A stretch of 64,000 bases of DNA from Poriferisodalis sp965205175 (lineage in GTDB: Bacteria > Actinomycetota > Acidimicrobiia > Acidimicrobiales > Poriferisodalaceae). The stretch covers positions 1,488,001 through 1,552,000 of the forward strand of contig NZ_OZ242038.1 in the NCBI RefSeq assembly GCF_965205175.1, given 5' to 3'. Below are positions 1-8,235 of this stretch, in pieces; position 1 is the first letter of the stretch, and each line of letters starts with the position of its first letter. Below the pieces are notes generated by a model. It was not told where the DNA came from. It made no database searches and worked only from the letters and a program-made list of their open reading frames with translations. Both the position numbers and the translations under genes were made by a program.

Positions 1-1
1 C

Positions 2-436
2 ACCCCGGTGCTTTACCCGCGCATCAAGGACATCGTGGAATCCGTGGTCGGTTCCGGGCTGATCTACGTCAACTCGAACGCGAACGACTTCAAGTCCGAC
101 GAGATTCGCCCGTACCTCGAGCGGTACGTGCGAGGCTCCAACGGCATTCCGGCGCTCGAGCGGGTCAAGATCATGAAGCTGCTGTGGGATGCCATGGGCA
201 GCGAGTTCGGCGGCCGCCACGAGCTGTACGAGCGAAACTACGCAGGCAACAACGAGCAGATCCGTTATGAGAACCTGCATGTTGCCGACACAGAGATTCC
301 CGGCATGGGTTCCATGACCCAGGCGCTCGAGGGCTTCGCGGAGCAGTGCATGGCCGAGTACGACCTCGACGGCTGGACGATCCCGGGGTTCTTCAACCCC
401 GACGACGTCTCGCTGGTGGGCCGCGACTGGGGCTGA
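2..436 (+). CDS. 4-hydroxyphenylacetate 3-hydroxylase (HpaB) family monooxygenase, C-terminal part
   Basis: The reading frame is open at the left window edge, so only about 144 C-terminal residues are present. The motif ALERVKIMKLLWDAMGSEFG followed by GRHELYERNYAG is the C-terminal signature of the HpaB/PvcC flavin-dependent monooxygenase family, which hydroxylates aromatic substrates using FADH2 from a partner reductase. The acyl-CoA-dehydrogenase-like fold of this family ends in this region, and the stop is a TGA at 434-436. An LLM oxidoreductase and an alpha/beta hydrolase follow on the same strand, which fits a catabolic operon for an aromatic or other oxygenated substrate. The substrate cannot be named from this fragment. 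Confidence 0.85.
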   Translation, partial: TPVLYPRIKDIVESVVGSGLIYVNSNANDFKSDEIRPYLERYVRGSNGIPALERVKIMKLLWDAMGSEFGGRHELYERNYAGNNEQIRYENLHVADTEIPGMGSMTQALEGFAEQCMAEYDLDGWTIPGFFNPDDVSLVGRDWG

Positions 437-476
437 GCCATCCAGCAGGGCTGAGCAATCCGGCAAGGAGCCTGTC

Positions 477-1772
477 GTGAAGTCCATCTTCTTCCATCTG
501 ATGCCCTACCCGGAGCTGCCGCCGGACTTCCCCGAGCGGCACCGATCGGTCTGGGTCGACATCGATCCCCAGCTCTACGACCCCGTCGTGGGCCATCGCA
601 CCTACAACACCTATCTCGACCAGCTCGAATTCGCGGCCGCATGCGGATTCGACGCCGTCGGCATCAACGAGCACCATGCCAACGGCTACGGACTGATGCC
701 GAGCCCCAACATCATCGCGGCAGCGTTGTCACGCAACTGTCCGGACACCAACATTGTGGTGCTGGGCGACTCGGTAGCGCTGTACAACCCGCCGCTGCGG
801 GTAGCCGAGGAGATCGCGATGCTGGACGGCATCACCGGCGGGCGCATGATCGCGGGCTTCCCGGTGGGCTCGCCGATGGACACCATCTACGCCTACGGGC
901 AGAACCCGGCAACGCTGCGCGAGCGGTACCACGAGGGGGTGGATCTCATCCGCCGCGCATGGACATCGGACGAAGTGTTCAGCTTCAACGGCAACTACAA
1001 CAAGCTTCGCTACGTCAATGTCTGGCCTCGGCCGGTGCAGCAACCCCACCCGCCCGTCTGGATTCCGGGCGGCGGGTCGGTGGACACGTGGGACTGGTGC
1101 GCTGCGGAGGACTTGGTGTACTGCTACCTGAGCTACTTCGGCTACAAGGCAGGATTGCGCACCATGCAGGGCTTCTGGAAGAAGGTCCAAGAACTCGGCA
1201 AGGAGGCCAACCCGTTTCAGGGCGGCTTCGCCCAGTTCATTGCGGTGGCAGACACCGAGGCCGAGGCGTGGGATCTGTACCGCGAGCCGGCCGAGTACTT
1301 CTTCAACACCTGTTTGCACGTGTATGCCGGCTATGCCGATCCGCCTGGCTACAAGACGCCCAACACCGTGCGGGCCGGAGTCGAAGGCATGGTCGAGCGT
1401 GCCGCGCGCGAGGCCACTGCCCGGCGGGAGGCCAACGCAGCCGGGACTGCCCGATCCGGAGGCGCTCAGCCGTCGTATGGCTCGAAGAAGCTCACCTTCG
1501 AGGCGATGGTGGACAAGGGCTACATCATCTTGGGCAACCCCACTCAAGTCGCCGAACAAGTGCATGAGCTGGCTACCACGATGAACGTCGGCCACCTGAT
1601 GGTGTTCTCCCACTTCGGCAATATGGATCCGGGGCTGGCGAAGATGAACACCGAGATGTACGCCACCAAGGTGATGCCCGAAGTCGCGACGCTGTTCGAG
1701 GACGAGTACGAAGACCACTGGTGGCCGAAGCCCGAACACCAGCTCGTGCCGCTTGCCGGCAGTGCTCGGTGA
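477..1772 (+). CDS. LLM-class flavin-dependent oxidoreductase (luciferase-like monooxygenase)
   Basis: A 431-residue member of the bacterial luciferase-like superfamily (TIM barrel using reduced FMN or F420). Family marks include VGINEHHANGYGLMPSPNI near residue 62, the GRMIAGFPVG segment near residue 122, and RYHEGVDLIRRAW followed by WPRPVQQPHPPVW. The GTG start is supported by AAGGAG at 465-470, six bases upstream. The gene lies 40 bp after the HpaB-type gene, and its TGA overlaps the GTG of the hydrolase that follows, so the three genes probably form one operon. The family oxidises many substrates, including alkanes, aldehydes and thioethers, so the specific reaction is not assignable. 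Confidence 0.88.
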   Translation: MKSIFFHLMPYPELPPDFPERHRSVWVDIDPQLYDPVVGHRTYNTYLDQLEFAAACGFDAVGINEHHANGYGLMPSPNIIAAALSRNCPDTNIVVLGDSVALYNPPLRVAEEIAMLDGITGGRMIAGFPVGSPMDTIYAYGQNPATLRERYHEGVDLIRRAWTSDEVFSFNGNYNKLRYVNVWPRPVQQPHPPVWIPGGGSVDTWDWCAAEDLVYCYLSYFGYKAGLRTMQGFWKKVQELGKEANPFQGGFAQFIAVADTEAEAWDLYREPAEYFFNTCLHVYAGYADPPGYKTPNTVRAGVEGMVERAAREATARREANAAGTARSGGAQPSYGSKKLTFEAMVDKGYIILGNPTQVAEQVHELATTMNVGHLMVFSHFGNMDPGLAKMNTEMYATKVMPEVATLFEDEYEDHWWPKPEHQLVPLAGSAR

Positions 1773-2596
1773 GCGACGGCTCAGCAGCGGCCGGCTCGCC
1801 GCCTGCGAGCAGCTTCGCACCGGCCACGCTGCCATTTCGGCACGGGCACATAGGCATCGTCGAGCTCGGCGAGGGTCCCAAGGTCGGCTACCTGCACGGG
1901 ATGCTCGGCAACCCCGGTGCGCACGCAGTGCTGCAGGCCCTGGCCGCGACCGGCCGCCGCGTCGTTGCGCCGAGCCTGCCGGGGTTCACGGGCTCGAGCG
2001 AGCCGGACGGGCTGCGAACGCTGCACGACTGGATCGTCGCGACCAGCGAGGTCGCCGACGTGGCAGGACTCGCGGGAGCGCCGCTGGTGGCATCCAGCGT
2101 GGGTGCAATGCTGGCGCTCGAACTGGCGGCAGTGCGGCCCGCAGCGTTCGGTGACATGGTGCTCGTGGCGCCGTTTGGCCTCTGGGAAGACAGCGATCCG
2201 GTGGCGGACCCGTTCGGCACGACGCTGAGCGTGCAACGGGCAATGCTGACCGAAGATCCTGGCGCTACGGCGGCGTTCTTCGACGACCCCGCAGACCTGC
2301 CGGCGGACATGGTGGTGGAGCACGGTGTCCACCGTTACCTCACACGGACCGCAGCAGCACAGCTCATCTGGCCGCTGCCGGAGTGGGGACTGGCGGACAG
2401 GCTGCATCGGGTCGCCAATCGGGTCACACTGGTTCACGGTGCCAAGGACCGGATCATTCCGTCGTCCTACCTAGAGCGCTGGGCCGAAGCGCTGCCGAAC
2501 GTCGCAGACACACATGTGCTCGACGACGCCGGCCATTTGGCGGACTTCGACCGGCCGGACGCAGTCGCTCAGATTGCAGCCGCGGCCTTCGCCTGA
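1769..2596 (+). CDS. alpha/beta hydrolase
   Basis: A 275-residue alpha/beta-hydrolase-fold protein. The oxyanion segment YLHGMLGNPG (about residue 41) precedes a nucleophile elbow A-S-S-V-G with Ser110. The acid is in VHGAKDR and the histidine in DDAGHL near the C-terminus. I chose the GTG at 1769 because it overlaps the upstream stop (GTGA), a typical translational-coupling arrangement. The longer frame from ATG 1721 would add an unconserved N-terminus inside the oxidoreductase. In catabolic operons of this type such enzymes hydrolyse esters or C-C bonds of ring-cleavage products. That role here is inferred from the neighbours. Confidence 0.85.
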   Translation: MSDGSAAAGSPPASSFAPATLPFRHGHIGIVELGEGPKVGYLHGMLGNPGAHAVLQALAATGRRVVAPSLPGFTGSSEPDGLRTLHDWIVATSEVADVAGLAGAPLVASSVGAMLALELAAVRPAAFGDMVLVAPFGLWEDSDPVADPFGTTLSVQRAMLTEDPGATAAFFDDPADLPADMVVEHGVHRYLTRTAAAQLIWPLPEWGLADRLHRVANRVTLVHGAKDRIIPSSYLERWAEALPNVADTHVLDDAGHLADFDRPDAVAQIAAAAFA

Positions 2597-2613
2597 GCCG
2601 GCCTTCGGCGCCG

Positions 2614-3078
2614 TTACGCGGAGCGATCGCGCAGCGCTCGGCGCGCGTCACGGTCCGATTCGCGTTTGCGGATCGCCTGTCGCTTGTCGTACAGACGGCG
2701 GCCACGGGCGAGCGCCAGCTCCAGCTTCGCTCGACCGTCACAGAAGTAGATGTCGAGTGGAATGAGCTGCAGCCGGTCCTGCTCTGTCCGGGCCCTCAGC
2801 CGATTGATCTCGGCACGATGCATGAGCAGCTTGCGCGGACGCCCGACGTCGTGGCCCAGATTCGGCGACGCGTGAATCCACGGGGCGATGTGCAGGCCCA
2901 TCAGCCACATTTCGTTGTCGCGCACTCGCGCATACGCGTCTCGCATCTGCGCGCCGCCCGCTCGCAGCGACTTCACCTCCGAGCCGCGCAGCACCATGCC
3001 GCATTCGAAGGTGTCCAGCACTTCGTAGTTGCGTCGCGCCCGACGGTTCGATGCCACGACATTGCGGTCTCTCGCCAT
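2614..3078 (-). CDS. smpB: SsrA-binding protein SmpB
   Basis: SmpB binds tmRNA and delivers it to stalled ribosomes for trans-translation. The 154-residue product has the family pattern: NRRARRNYEVLDTFECG near the N-terminus, LRGSEVKSLR, then YARVRDNEMWLMGLHI, and a basic tail with RRLYDKRQAIRKRE. I chose ATG 3078, which gives the usual family length. The longer frame adds 35 residues without family character. The gene converges on the alpha/beta hydrolase with only 17 bp between the stops. The tmRNA gene is often nearby but I did not find it in the flanking sequence. Confidence 0.95.
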   Translation of the reverse strand: MARDRNVVASNRRARRNYEVLDTFECGMVLRGSEVKSLRAGGAQMRDAYARVRDNEMWLMGLHIAPWIHASPNLGHDVGRPRKLLMHRAEINRLRARTEQDRLQLIPLDIYFCDGRAKLELALARGRRLYDKRQAIRKRESDRDARRALRDRSA

Positions 3079-3183
3079 CGGCGCGAGGGTACGGCTGATC
3101 TGCACGCGACTTGGGCTGCTGACGCAGGCACAGTCGCGGACGCGGTGGTGACCAGCGATGCCGACCCTAGAATCTTGATCCAA

Positions 3184-3216
3184 CGAGTCGGGAATTGACC
3201 GAGTCGGGAAACTGAC
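3184..3216. repeat. tandem direct repeat in the cysO leader
   Basis: Two adjacent copies of CGAGTCGGGAA(A/T)TGAC, 16 and 17 bases long and differing by one inserted or changed base, lie about 100 bp before the cysO start. A TAGAAT hexamer at 3168-3173 could be the -10 of the cysO transcript, but I see no convincing -35. The function is unknown, and it may be only a local duplication. Confidence 0.5.
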
Positions 3217-3315
3217 GCGGTGCAGCTAGCCGAGCGAGATCCTGTGCAGGCCGCTCAGCACCACCCGAGCCGGCTCGACTGACCCCGACCAGCACCTCCG
3301 AACTTGGAGCACACG

Positions 3316-3591
3316 ATGACCGTCACCGTCCGCTTGCCCACCGTCCTGCGCCCGCACGCCAATGGCCAGTCGCAGGTAGTCGCCCAAGCCGGCACGGTGG
3401 CCGAGGCCGTGACGTGGCTGGTCGGCGAGTACCCCGGCATCGCTCCCAACCTGCTGGCCGAGGACGGCAGCCTCCACCGCTTCGTCAACGTCTACGTCAA
3501 CGACGAGGACGTGCGCTACCTCTCCCAGATGGAGACCGTGCTGACTGACGGCGACGAGGTGTCCATTCTGCCGGCAGTAGCGGGTGGCTGA
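3316..3591 (+). CDS. cysO: CysO-like sulfur-carrier protein (MoaD/ThiS, ubiquitin fold)
   Basis: A 91-residue beta-grasp sulfur carrier ending in AVAGG. Its C-terminal Gly-Gly becomes a thiocarboxylate. In mycobacteria, CysO-thiocarboxylate donates sulfur to CysM for cysteine synthesis from O-phosphoserine. The start is ATG 3316 with GGAG at 3306-3309, six bases upstream. The in-frame TTG at 3304 lies at this site and is unlikely to be used. cysM follows 43 bp downstream as in Mycobacterium. The Mec metalloprotease gene that precedes cysO in mycobacteria, which releases cysteine from the carrier, is not at this position. Confidence 0.88.
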   Translation: MTVTVRLPTVLRPHANGQSQVVAQAGTVAEAVTWLVGEYPGIAPNLLAEDGSLHRFVNVYVNDEDVRYLSQMETVLTDGDEVSILPAVAGG

Positions 3592-3634
3592 CGCGGTGCT
3601 CCCCGACGGTCGCCACAGCTGAGCGCACTGGCGC

Positions 3635-4582
3635 GTGGCCGTCTATCGCTGCATCGACGAGCTGATCGGCGCAACGCCCACGCTCGATGTGACCGCCCTC
3701 AGTCCGAACCCTGCGGTCAGGATGTACGCCAAGCTGGAGGGCCAGAACCCGACGGGCTCGGTGAAGGATCGAGTAGCGCTGGCGATGCTCGACCGCGCCG
3801 AGGCCGAGGGCCGACTCAGGCCGGGTTCGGTGATTCTCGAGCCGTCGTCCGGCAATACCGGCATCGCCTTGGCCATGCTCGGGCTGCGCCGCGGCTACCG
3901 CATCAAGATCGTGCTGCCGGGCAATGTCACCGCTGAGCGGCGCCAGATGCTGGAGATCTACGGGGCCGAGATCATCGCCAGTCCGCCCGAGCAGGGTTCC
4001 AACGGCGCGGTTCGGCTCGCAACAGAGCTGGCCCGAGCGAACCCCGACTGGACGATGCTCTACCAGTACGGCAACGAGGCCAATCCGCAGATGCATTACT
4101 GCACCACCGGACCGGAGATCTTGGCCGACGTGCCCGACGTCACACACTTCGTTGCCGGACTGGGCACCAGCGGGACGCTGCTGGGCGTCGGCCGGTACTT
4201 GAAAGAGCATGCGCCCGGTGTGCAGGTGTGGGCCGTCGAGCCTCCAGCTGGTGAGCAGGTCGAAGGCCTGCGCAGCTTGGACGACGGCTACGTTCCCCCC
4301 ATCTTCGAAGCTTGGGGAGGCGTCGAACTGCTCGACCGCAAGATGATCGTCCGTCCGCGCGAGTCGATCGAAGCGACTCGGATGCTGACCGCCCAGGGCG
4401 TGTTCTCCGGCATCTCCGGCGGTGCGGCGCTGGCCGGGGCCCGCAAGGCTGCCGACCGCATCGACGAAGGCGCCATCGTGTTCGTCGTCTGCGACCACGG
4501 CTGGAAGTACCTGTCGGTCGGGGCTTGGACTGCCGACCTCGAAGACGCCGTCGCGCATGCGGAGAACGTCATCTACTTCTAG
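3635..4582 (+). CDS. cysM: PLP-dependent cysteine synthase CysM (CysO-dependent type)
   Basis: A 315-residue fold-type II PLP enzyme. NPTGSVKDR holds the PLP lysine (Lys44), EPSSGNTGIALAM is the substrate loop, and GLGTSGTLLG binds the PLP phosphate. The adjacent CysO points to the mycobacterial pathway, in which O-phosphoserine and CysO-thiocarboxylate give a CysO-cysteine adduct. This pathway resists oxidative conditions that inactivate O-acetylserine sulfhydrylases. The start is GTG 3635, 43 bp after cysO, so the two are very likely co-transcribed. Substrate preference is inferred from context and would need an alignment of the residue equivalent to mycobacterial Arg220. Confidence 0.9.
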   Translation: MAVYRCIDELIGATPTLDVTALSPNPAVRMYAKLEGQNPTGSVKDRVALAMLDRAEAEGRLRPGSVILEPSSGNTGIALAMLGLRRGYRIKIVLPGNVTAERRQMLEIYGAEIIASPPEQGSNGAVRLATELARANPDWTMLYQYGNEANPQMHYCTTGPEILADVPDVTHFVAGLGTSGTLLGVGRYLKEHAPGVQVWAVEPPAGEQVEGLRSLDDGYVPPIFEAWGGVELLDRKMIVRPRESIEATRMLTAQGVFSGISGGAALAGARKAADRIDEGAIVFVVCDHGWKYLSVGAWTADLEDAVAHAENVIYF

Positions 4583-4709
4583 CTGCAGGTTCGCGTGAGG
4601 CCGCGTCAGGCTGTGGGCGCGCGATGCCGGTGCGCTGTCGGCGGAAGTGCCGCGGGCAGTGACACGCCCTGGGTGAGATGCGTCGCCTGCGTGCGTAGTA
4701 TCGGCCGTC

Positions 4710-5459
4710 GTGAGTCAGCTCTCCGTCACGGTGTTGGGCTGTTCGGGCAGCTATGCCGCCGCCGGCGAGTCGTGCAGCGGCTACCTCGTGCGCAGCACAA
4801 CGACCACCTTGTGGGTGGACTGCGGTCCCGGCACCTTCGCCAATCTGCAATGCCATGTGCCGCTGGTGGAGGTGGACGCGCTGCTGGTGAGTCATCACCA
4901 CCCAGATCACTGCGCTGAGCTGCCCGTGATCTACAACGCCGCGAAGTGGTACATCGGCATCGAGCAGCTGCGGGTGCTCGCCACCGAGGGTGTGCGCCTA
5001 GTGACCGACGCATACGGCGACAGCTCGGATCTCTTCTGCTGGGAGTTGGTGAAGGACTCTTCCCATGCGCGCATCGGCGACATCGACGTGTTGTTCTCCC
5101 GCACCGACCACCCAGTGGAGACGCTGGCGATGCGCTTCGAGTGCGGCGGCAAGTCCATCGTCTACACCTCTGACACCGGCCGCGGCTGGGCGCTCTCCGC
5201 CCTCAGCCGCGACGTCGGACGGTCATCACCGGACCTCGTGGTGGGCGAGGGGACGCTGCTGCACGCCACTGACCGTCCCGACGTGCCCCACGTCAGTGCT
5301 GCATGGCTGGCCGCAGACGCCAACGACGTCGGCGCCCGGCAGCTCGTAGTGACCCACGTGCCGCCTGGCTCGGATCCGCAGGACCATCTCACTGAGGCGG
5401 GCGAGGTGTTCATGCACGATGTTGCCGTCGCACGCACCGGCGCGACGTTCTGGGCGTGA
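4710..5459 (+). CDS. metallo-beta-lactamase-fold phosphodiesterase, Rv1339-like
   Basis: A 249-residue metallo-beta-lactamase-fold hydrolase. The metal motif H-x-H-x-D-H is seen as His62, His64, Asp66 and His67 (SHHHPDHC). Further metal ligands are probably in YTSDTGRG and in VVTHVPPG near the C-terminus. Position and sequence agree with Rv1339, reported as an atypical cyclic-AMP phosphodiesterase of mycobacteria, which also lies between the cysM region and rph. The rhomboid and murI genes found between cysM and Rv1339 in M. tuberculosis are absent here. The start is GTG 4710. The cAMP activity is inferred by homology and synteny. Confidence 0.8.
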   Translation: MSQLSVTVLGCSGSYAAAGESCSGYLVRSTTTTLWVDCGPGTFANLQCHVPLVEVDALLVSHHHPDHCAELPVIYNAAKWYIGIEQLRVLATEGVRLVTDAYGDSSDLFCWELVKDSSHARIGDIDVLFSRTDHPVETLAMRFECGGKSIVYTSDTGRGWALSALSRDVGRSSPDLVVGEGTLLHATDRPDVPHVSAAWLAADANDVGARQLVVTHVPPGSDPQDHLTEAGEVFMHDVAVARTGATFWA

Positions 5460-5547
5460 ACTCTGTGACGGGCGCGCCGGCTGATCGGGATACTCAGGCC
5501 CCGTCGAGCGCACTGAGGGTGCTCGCGGTGATGTTGGCGGCCCGTCG

Positions 5548-6279
5548 GTGAGCCGCCCAGACGGCCGGATGCCCGATGAGCTGCGGCCGGTCACCTTCGA
5601 GCGTGATTTCACCGACCAGACGCCGGGTTCGGTGCTCGTCTCGTTCGGGCGGACCAGGGTGTTGTGTACCGTCTCGGTGGACGACGCGGTGCCCCGGTGG
5701 ATGCGTGGCCGCGGCTTTGGATGGGTGACCGCGGAGTACTCGATGCTGCCCGGCGCAAGCGGCGAACGCGTCGGGCGCGAGGCCAAGCGCGGCAAGCAGA
5801 AGGGCCGCACCTTGGAGATCGAGCGCTTGATCGGTCGGTCATTGCGCGCGGTGTGCGACATGGCGGTGCTCGGCGAGCGGGAGGTCACCGTGGACTGCGA
5901 TGTGCTGCAGGCCGACGGCGGAACGCGCACGGCATCGATCTGCGGCGGATACATCGCGCTGCACGACGCGTGCAGCCGTCTGGTCGCCGGCGGCGCCATC
6001 GGCCGTCATCCGCTCCTCGACGAGTGCGCCGCCATCTCGGTGGGGATCGTGGACGACGAAGCCCGTCTGGACCTGCCGTACGAGGAGGACTCGCAAGCAG
6101 CGGTGGACATGAACGTCGTCATGACAGGCGCCGGACGCTTCGTGGAGGTGCAAGGCACCGCCGAGGGCGATCCGTTCGACGATGCGCAGCTCCACGCACT
6201 GTTGAGCCTCGCGCGATCTGGCATCAGCGAGATTGTCCGACTTCAGCGGGCGGCGCTGGCTACGCCGCCGCCGACGTGA
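5548..6279 (+). CDS. rph: ribonuclease PH
   Basis: A phosphorolytic 3'-to-5' exoribonuclease that trims tRNA 3' ends. The 243-residue product starts SRPDGRMPDELRPV, the typical family N-terminus. It continues with GSVLVSFGRTRVLCTVS, GWVTAEYSMLPGA and QKGRTLEIERLIGRSLRA, then DCDVLQADGGTRTASI, which contains the phosphate and catalytic region. Start GTG 5548. The length is normal for the family. rdgB follows about 110 bp downstream, the same order as in mycobacteria. Confidence 0.95.
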   Translation: MSRPDGRMPDELRPVTFERDFTDQTPGSVLVSFGRTRVLCTVSVDDAVPRWMRGRGFGWVTAEYSMLPGASGERVGREAKRGKQKGRTLEIERLIGRSLRAVCDMAVLGEREVTVDCDVLQADGGTRTASICGGYIALHDACSRLVAGGAIGRHPLLDECAAISVGIVDDEARLDLPYEEDSQAAVDMNVVMTGAGRFVEVQGTAEGDPFDDAQLHALLSLARSGISEIVRLQRAALATPPPT

Positions 6280-6388
6280 CGCGACTCGTCCACCCGGCCG
6301 TCCACTTGGCCGCAAGGCGCCCAATAGTTGGAGTATGCAGGCCTTGGATCACTCAGGCGACCGAGCCCAGGGCCTGCCTCATCGCGAT

Positions 6389-6997
6389 ATGGGGTGCATC
6401 ACGCGGCTCGTGATGGCTTCGGCCAATCCGCACAAGGCCGTCGAGATCGCGGCAGTGCTGCGCGAGGCGATGCCCGAGGTCCAGATCCTGCCGCGACCGC
6501 CAGAACTCGGGGAGGTCGTCGAGGACGGCGCAACGCTCGTCGACAATGCGCTGATCAAGGCGAGGGCCGTGTACGCAGTCGCCGGCGAGCCGACTCTGGC
6601 CGACGACACCGGACTCGAAGTAGACACGCTGGACGGTGCGCCTGGCGTGTACAGCGCCCGTTATGCGGGGCCCGAAGCCGATTCGGCTGCCAATGTGGCG
6701 AAGCTCATGGCCGCACTGGTTCAGGTGCCGCCGCCGCGACGCACAGCGCGCTTTCGGACCGTGGTCGCTGCGGCGTTGGACGAACGCAGCGAGCTGGTCG
6801 CACATGGCGTCGTCGAGGGAACCATCGCATTGGCGCCGCGCGGACACGGCGGGTTCGGATACGACCCGGTCTTCGTGCCCGACGAGGCGGCACCGCTCAC
6901 CTTCGCGCAGCTGTCACGCGAGCAGAAGAACCGCATCAGCCACCGTGCTCGTGCGCTGCGTCGGCTTGCGGCGCAGCTAACTCAGCACTGCGGCTGA
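6389..6997 (+). CDS. rdgB: RdgB/HAM1 family non-canonical purine NTP pyrophosphatase
   Basis: This enzyme hydrolyses dITP, XTP and ITP to monophosphates and keeps damaged purines out of DNA. Family marks are VMASANPHKAVEI at the N-terminus (usually SxNxxK), LADDTGLEVDTLDGAPGVYS, RYAG, and GHGGFGYDPVFVP, with SHRARALRRL near the end. I chose ATG 6389, which gives 202 residues and begins right at the conserved region. The upstream in-frame starts would overlap rph and add unconserved Arg-rich sequence. Confidence 0.92.
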   Translation: MGCITRLVMASANPHKAVEIAAVLREAMPEVQILPRPPELGEVVEDGATLVDNALIKARAVYAVAGEPTLADDTGLEVDTLDGAPGVYSARYAGPEADSAANVAKLMAALVQVPPPRRTARFRTVVAAALDERSELVAHGVVEGTIALAPRGHGGFGYDPVFVPDEAAPLTFAQLSREQKNRISHRARALRRLAAQLTQHCG

Positions 6998-7028
6998 GCA
7001 CGAAGACCACCTCGGTAGCCTGCGGCAC

Positions 7029-7661
7029 ATGAGCGAGCTGTCGTCCAACCCGCAGCTAGGCCCGCAGCCGGGCCCGGCTGCGGGCAGATCCTTCGATGCG
7101 AGCGGCGTCTCGGGCTGGACCCAGATCTCGAATCGACTGCTGGACGACCGCATCGTGTTCTTGGGCGACGAGGTGGACGACCAGCTCGCCAATGTCGTGT
7201 GCGCGCAGATGCTGTACCTCGAAGGTCAGGATCGGGGCCGCGAGATCTCGCTGTACATCAACAGCCCGGGGGGATCTGTCACCGCTGGCATGGCCATCTA
7301 CGACACGATGCAGTTCGTGGCATGCGATGTGGCCACCGTCTGCTTGGGTCTGGGCGCCTCGATGGGCCAGTTCTTGCTGACCGCGGGAGCGCCGGGCAAG
7401 CGCTATTGCCTGCCCCACGCACGGGTGATGATGCATCAGCCATCGGGCGGCGTGCAGGGGCAAGCCTCCGACATCGCCATCCAAGCCGAGCAGATGGCCT
7501 ACATCAAGCGGCTGATGGCCGAGCGCACTGCACTGCACAGCGGACAGGACGTCGAGCAGATCCTGCTCGATTCGGAACGGGACCGTTGGTTCACCGCAGA
7601 AGAGGCCAAGGCCTACGGCTTGTGCGATCACGTGATCGTCAAGCGCGGCGAGATGATCTGA
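7029..7661 (+). CDS. clpP: ATP-dependent Clp protease proteolytic subunit
   Basis: A 210-residue serine peptidase forming the heptameric rings of the Clp protease. The catalytic triad is visible: Ser111 in GLGASMGQ, His136 in VMMHQPSGG, and an Asp in the ERDRW segment. The NSPGGSVTAGMAIYDTM handle region is also present. The first 28 residues are Pro/Gly/Ser-rich and probably include a processed propeptide. The gene lies 31 bp after rdgB, probably in the same transcript. The ClpX or ClpA unfoldase genes are not in the window, and no second clpP was seen next to it. Confidence 0.94.
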   Translation: MSELSSNPQLGPQPGPAAGRSFDASGVSGWTQISNRLLDDRIVFLGDEVDDQLANVVCAQMLYLEGQDRGREISLYINSPGGSVTAGMAIYDTMQFVACDVATVCLGLGASMGQFLLTAGAPGKRYCLPHARVMMHQPSGGVQGQASDIAIQAEQMAYIKRLMAERTALHSGQDVEQILLDSERDRWFTAEEAKAYGLCDHVIVKRGEMI

Positions 7662-7692
7662 ACGAACGCAGCCCAGCCGTTGGCGAGCCCGG

Positions 7693-7740
7693 TCTTTGGC
7701 GGACACAGCCTTTGGGAAGCACAGACTTTGGTAAGCACGG
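7693..7740. repeat. three 16-bp tandem repeats between convergent genes
   Basis: Three degenerate 16-base units of the form (t/c/a)CTTTGG(n)3(G/A)CAC(A/G)G run from 7693 to 7740. They lie in the 118-bp gap between clpP and the convergent membrane-protein gene. I see no strong stem or U-tract. The function is unknown. Confidence 0.5.
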
Positions 7741-7779
7741 TCTGGCGCGAGCAGGGTCGTGGATGCTGGTGCGCCGGCA

Positions 7780-8235
7780 TCAGCCGGGCGCTGACACACA
7801 GTTGCGAGTGACGTAGTCCACCACCCGCTGAGCGGCGGCGTCTTGGGTCTCGAGGAACGGGTCCTGCGCCGCCAGCAGGGCTGCGGCACGATCGAACGTC
7901 TCCCGTGAGGCAGTTGCGGCCACTGCCTCGGAGAGTGCAGCAGTGAGCTCGGCCAGCAACCGCACATCGGGACGAATCTCGGTCGGGGATGCGTCTGCGG
8001 CGTCGCGAAACTGGCGCGCTGTGCGGTCCAGTGCGTCGCGTGCAGCGGCGTCGTCATTCGGGCTGACGGCCAAGCTGAGCTGATCGACGACCAGCAAGTG
8101 AGCGAACTCGCCGCAGAACTCCTCGACCGAGGGTCCCCCGGAGTCTGGCCACAGCGTGAAGTACATCACGACGGCGACGGCTGCGGTCGATGCGACGATC
8201 AGCAGCCGGCGTCGGCGGGCTGCCGGGGCCGTCAC
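7780..8235 (-). CDS. hypothetical single-pass membrane protein downstream of rpe
   Basis: A 151-residue protein with a basic N-terminus (ARRRR), one membrane segment (LLIVASTAAVAVVMYFTLW, residues 11-29) and an Ala/Asp-rich exported domain containing three cysteines (CGEF, TRNC). GTG 8235 overlaps the rpe stop (GTGA), so it is translationally coupled to rpe. The frame can be read further upstream inside rpe, but that part is an rpe shadow. I do not recognise the family. Alternating hydrophobic and acidic residues suggest a helical extracytoplasmic domain. Confidence 0.65.
   Translation of the reverse strand: MTAPAARRRRLLIVASTAAVAVVMYFTLWPDSGGPSVEEFCGEFAHLLVVDQLSLAVSPNDDAAARDALDRTARQFRDAADASPTEIRPDVRLLAELTAALSEAVAATASRETFDRAAALLAAQDPFLETQDAAAQRVVDYVTRNCVSAPG

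Noticed and set aside
3079..3315. Possible tmRNA gene near smpB
   Set aside because: The gap is only 237 bases and I found no tRNA-like ends or tag reading frame.
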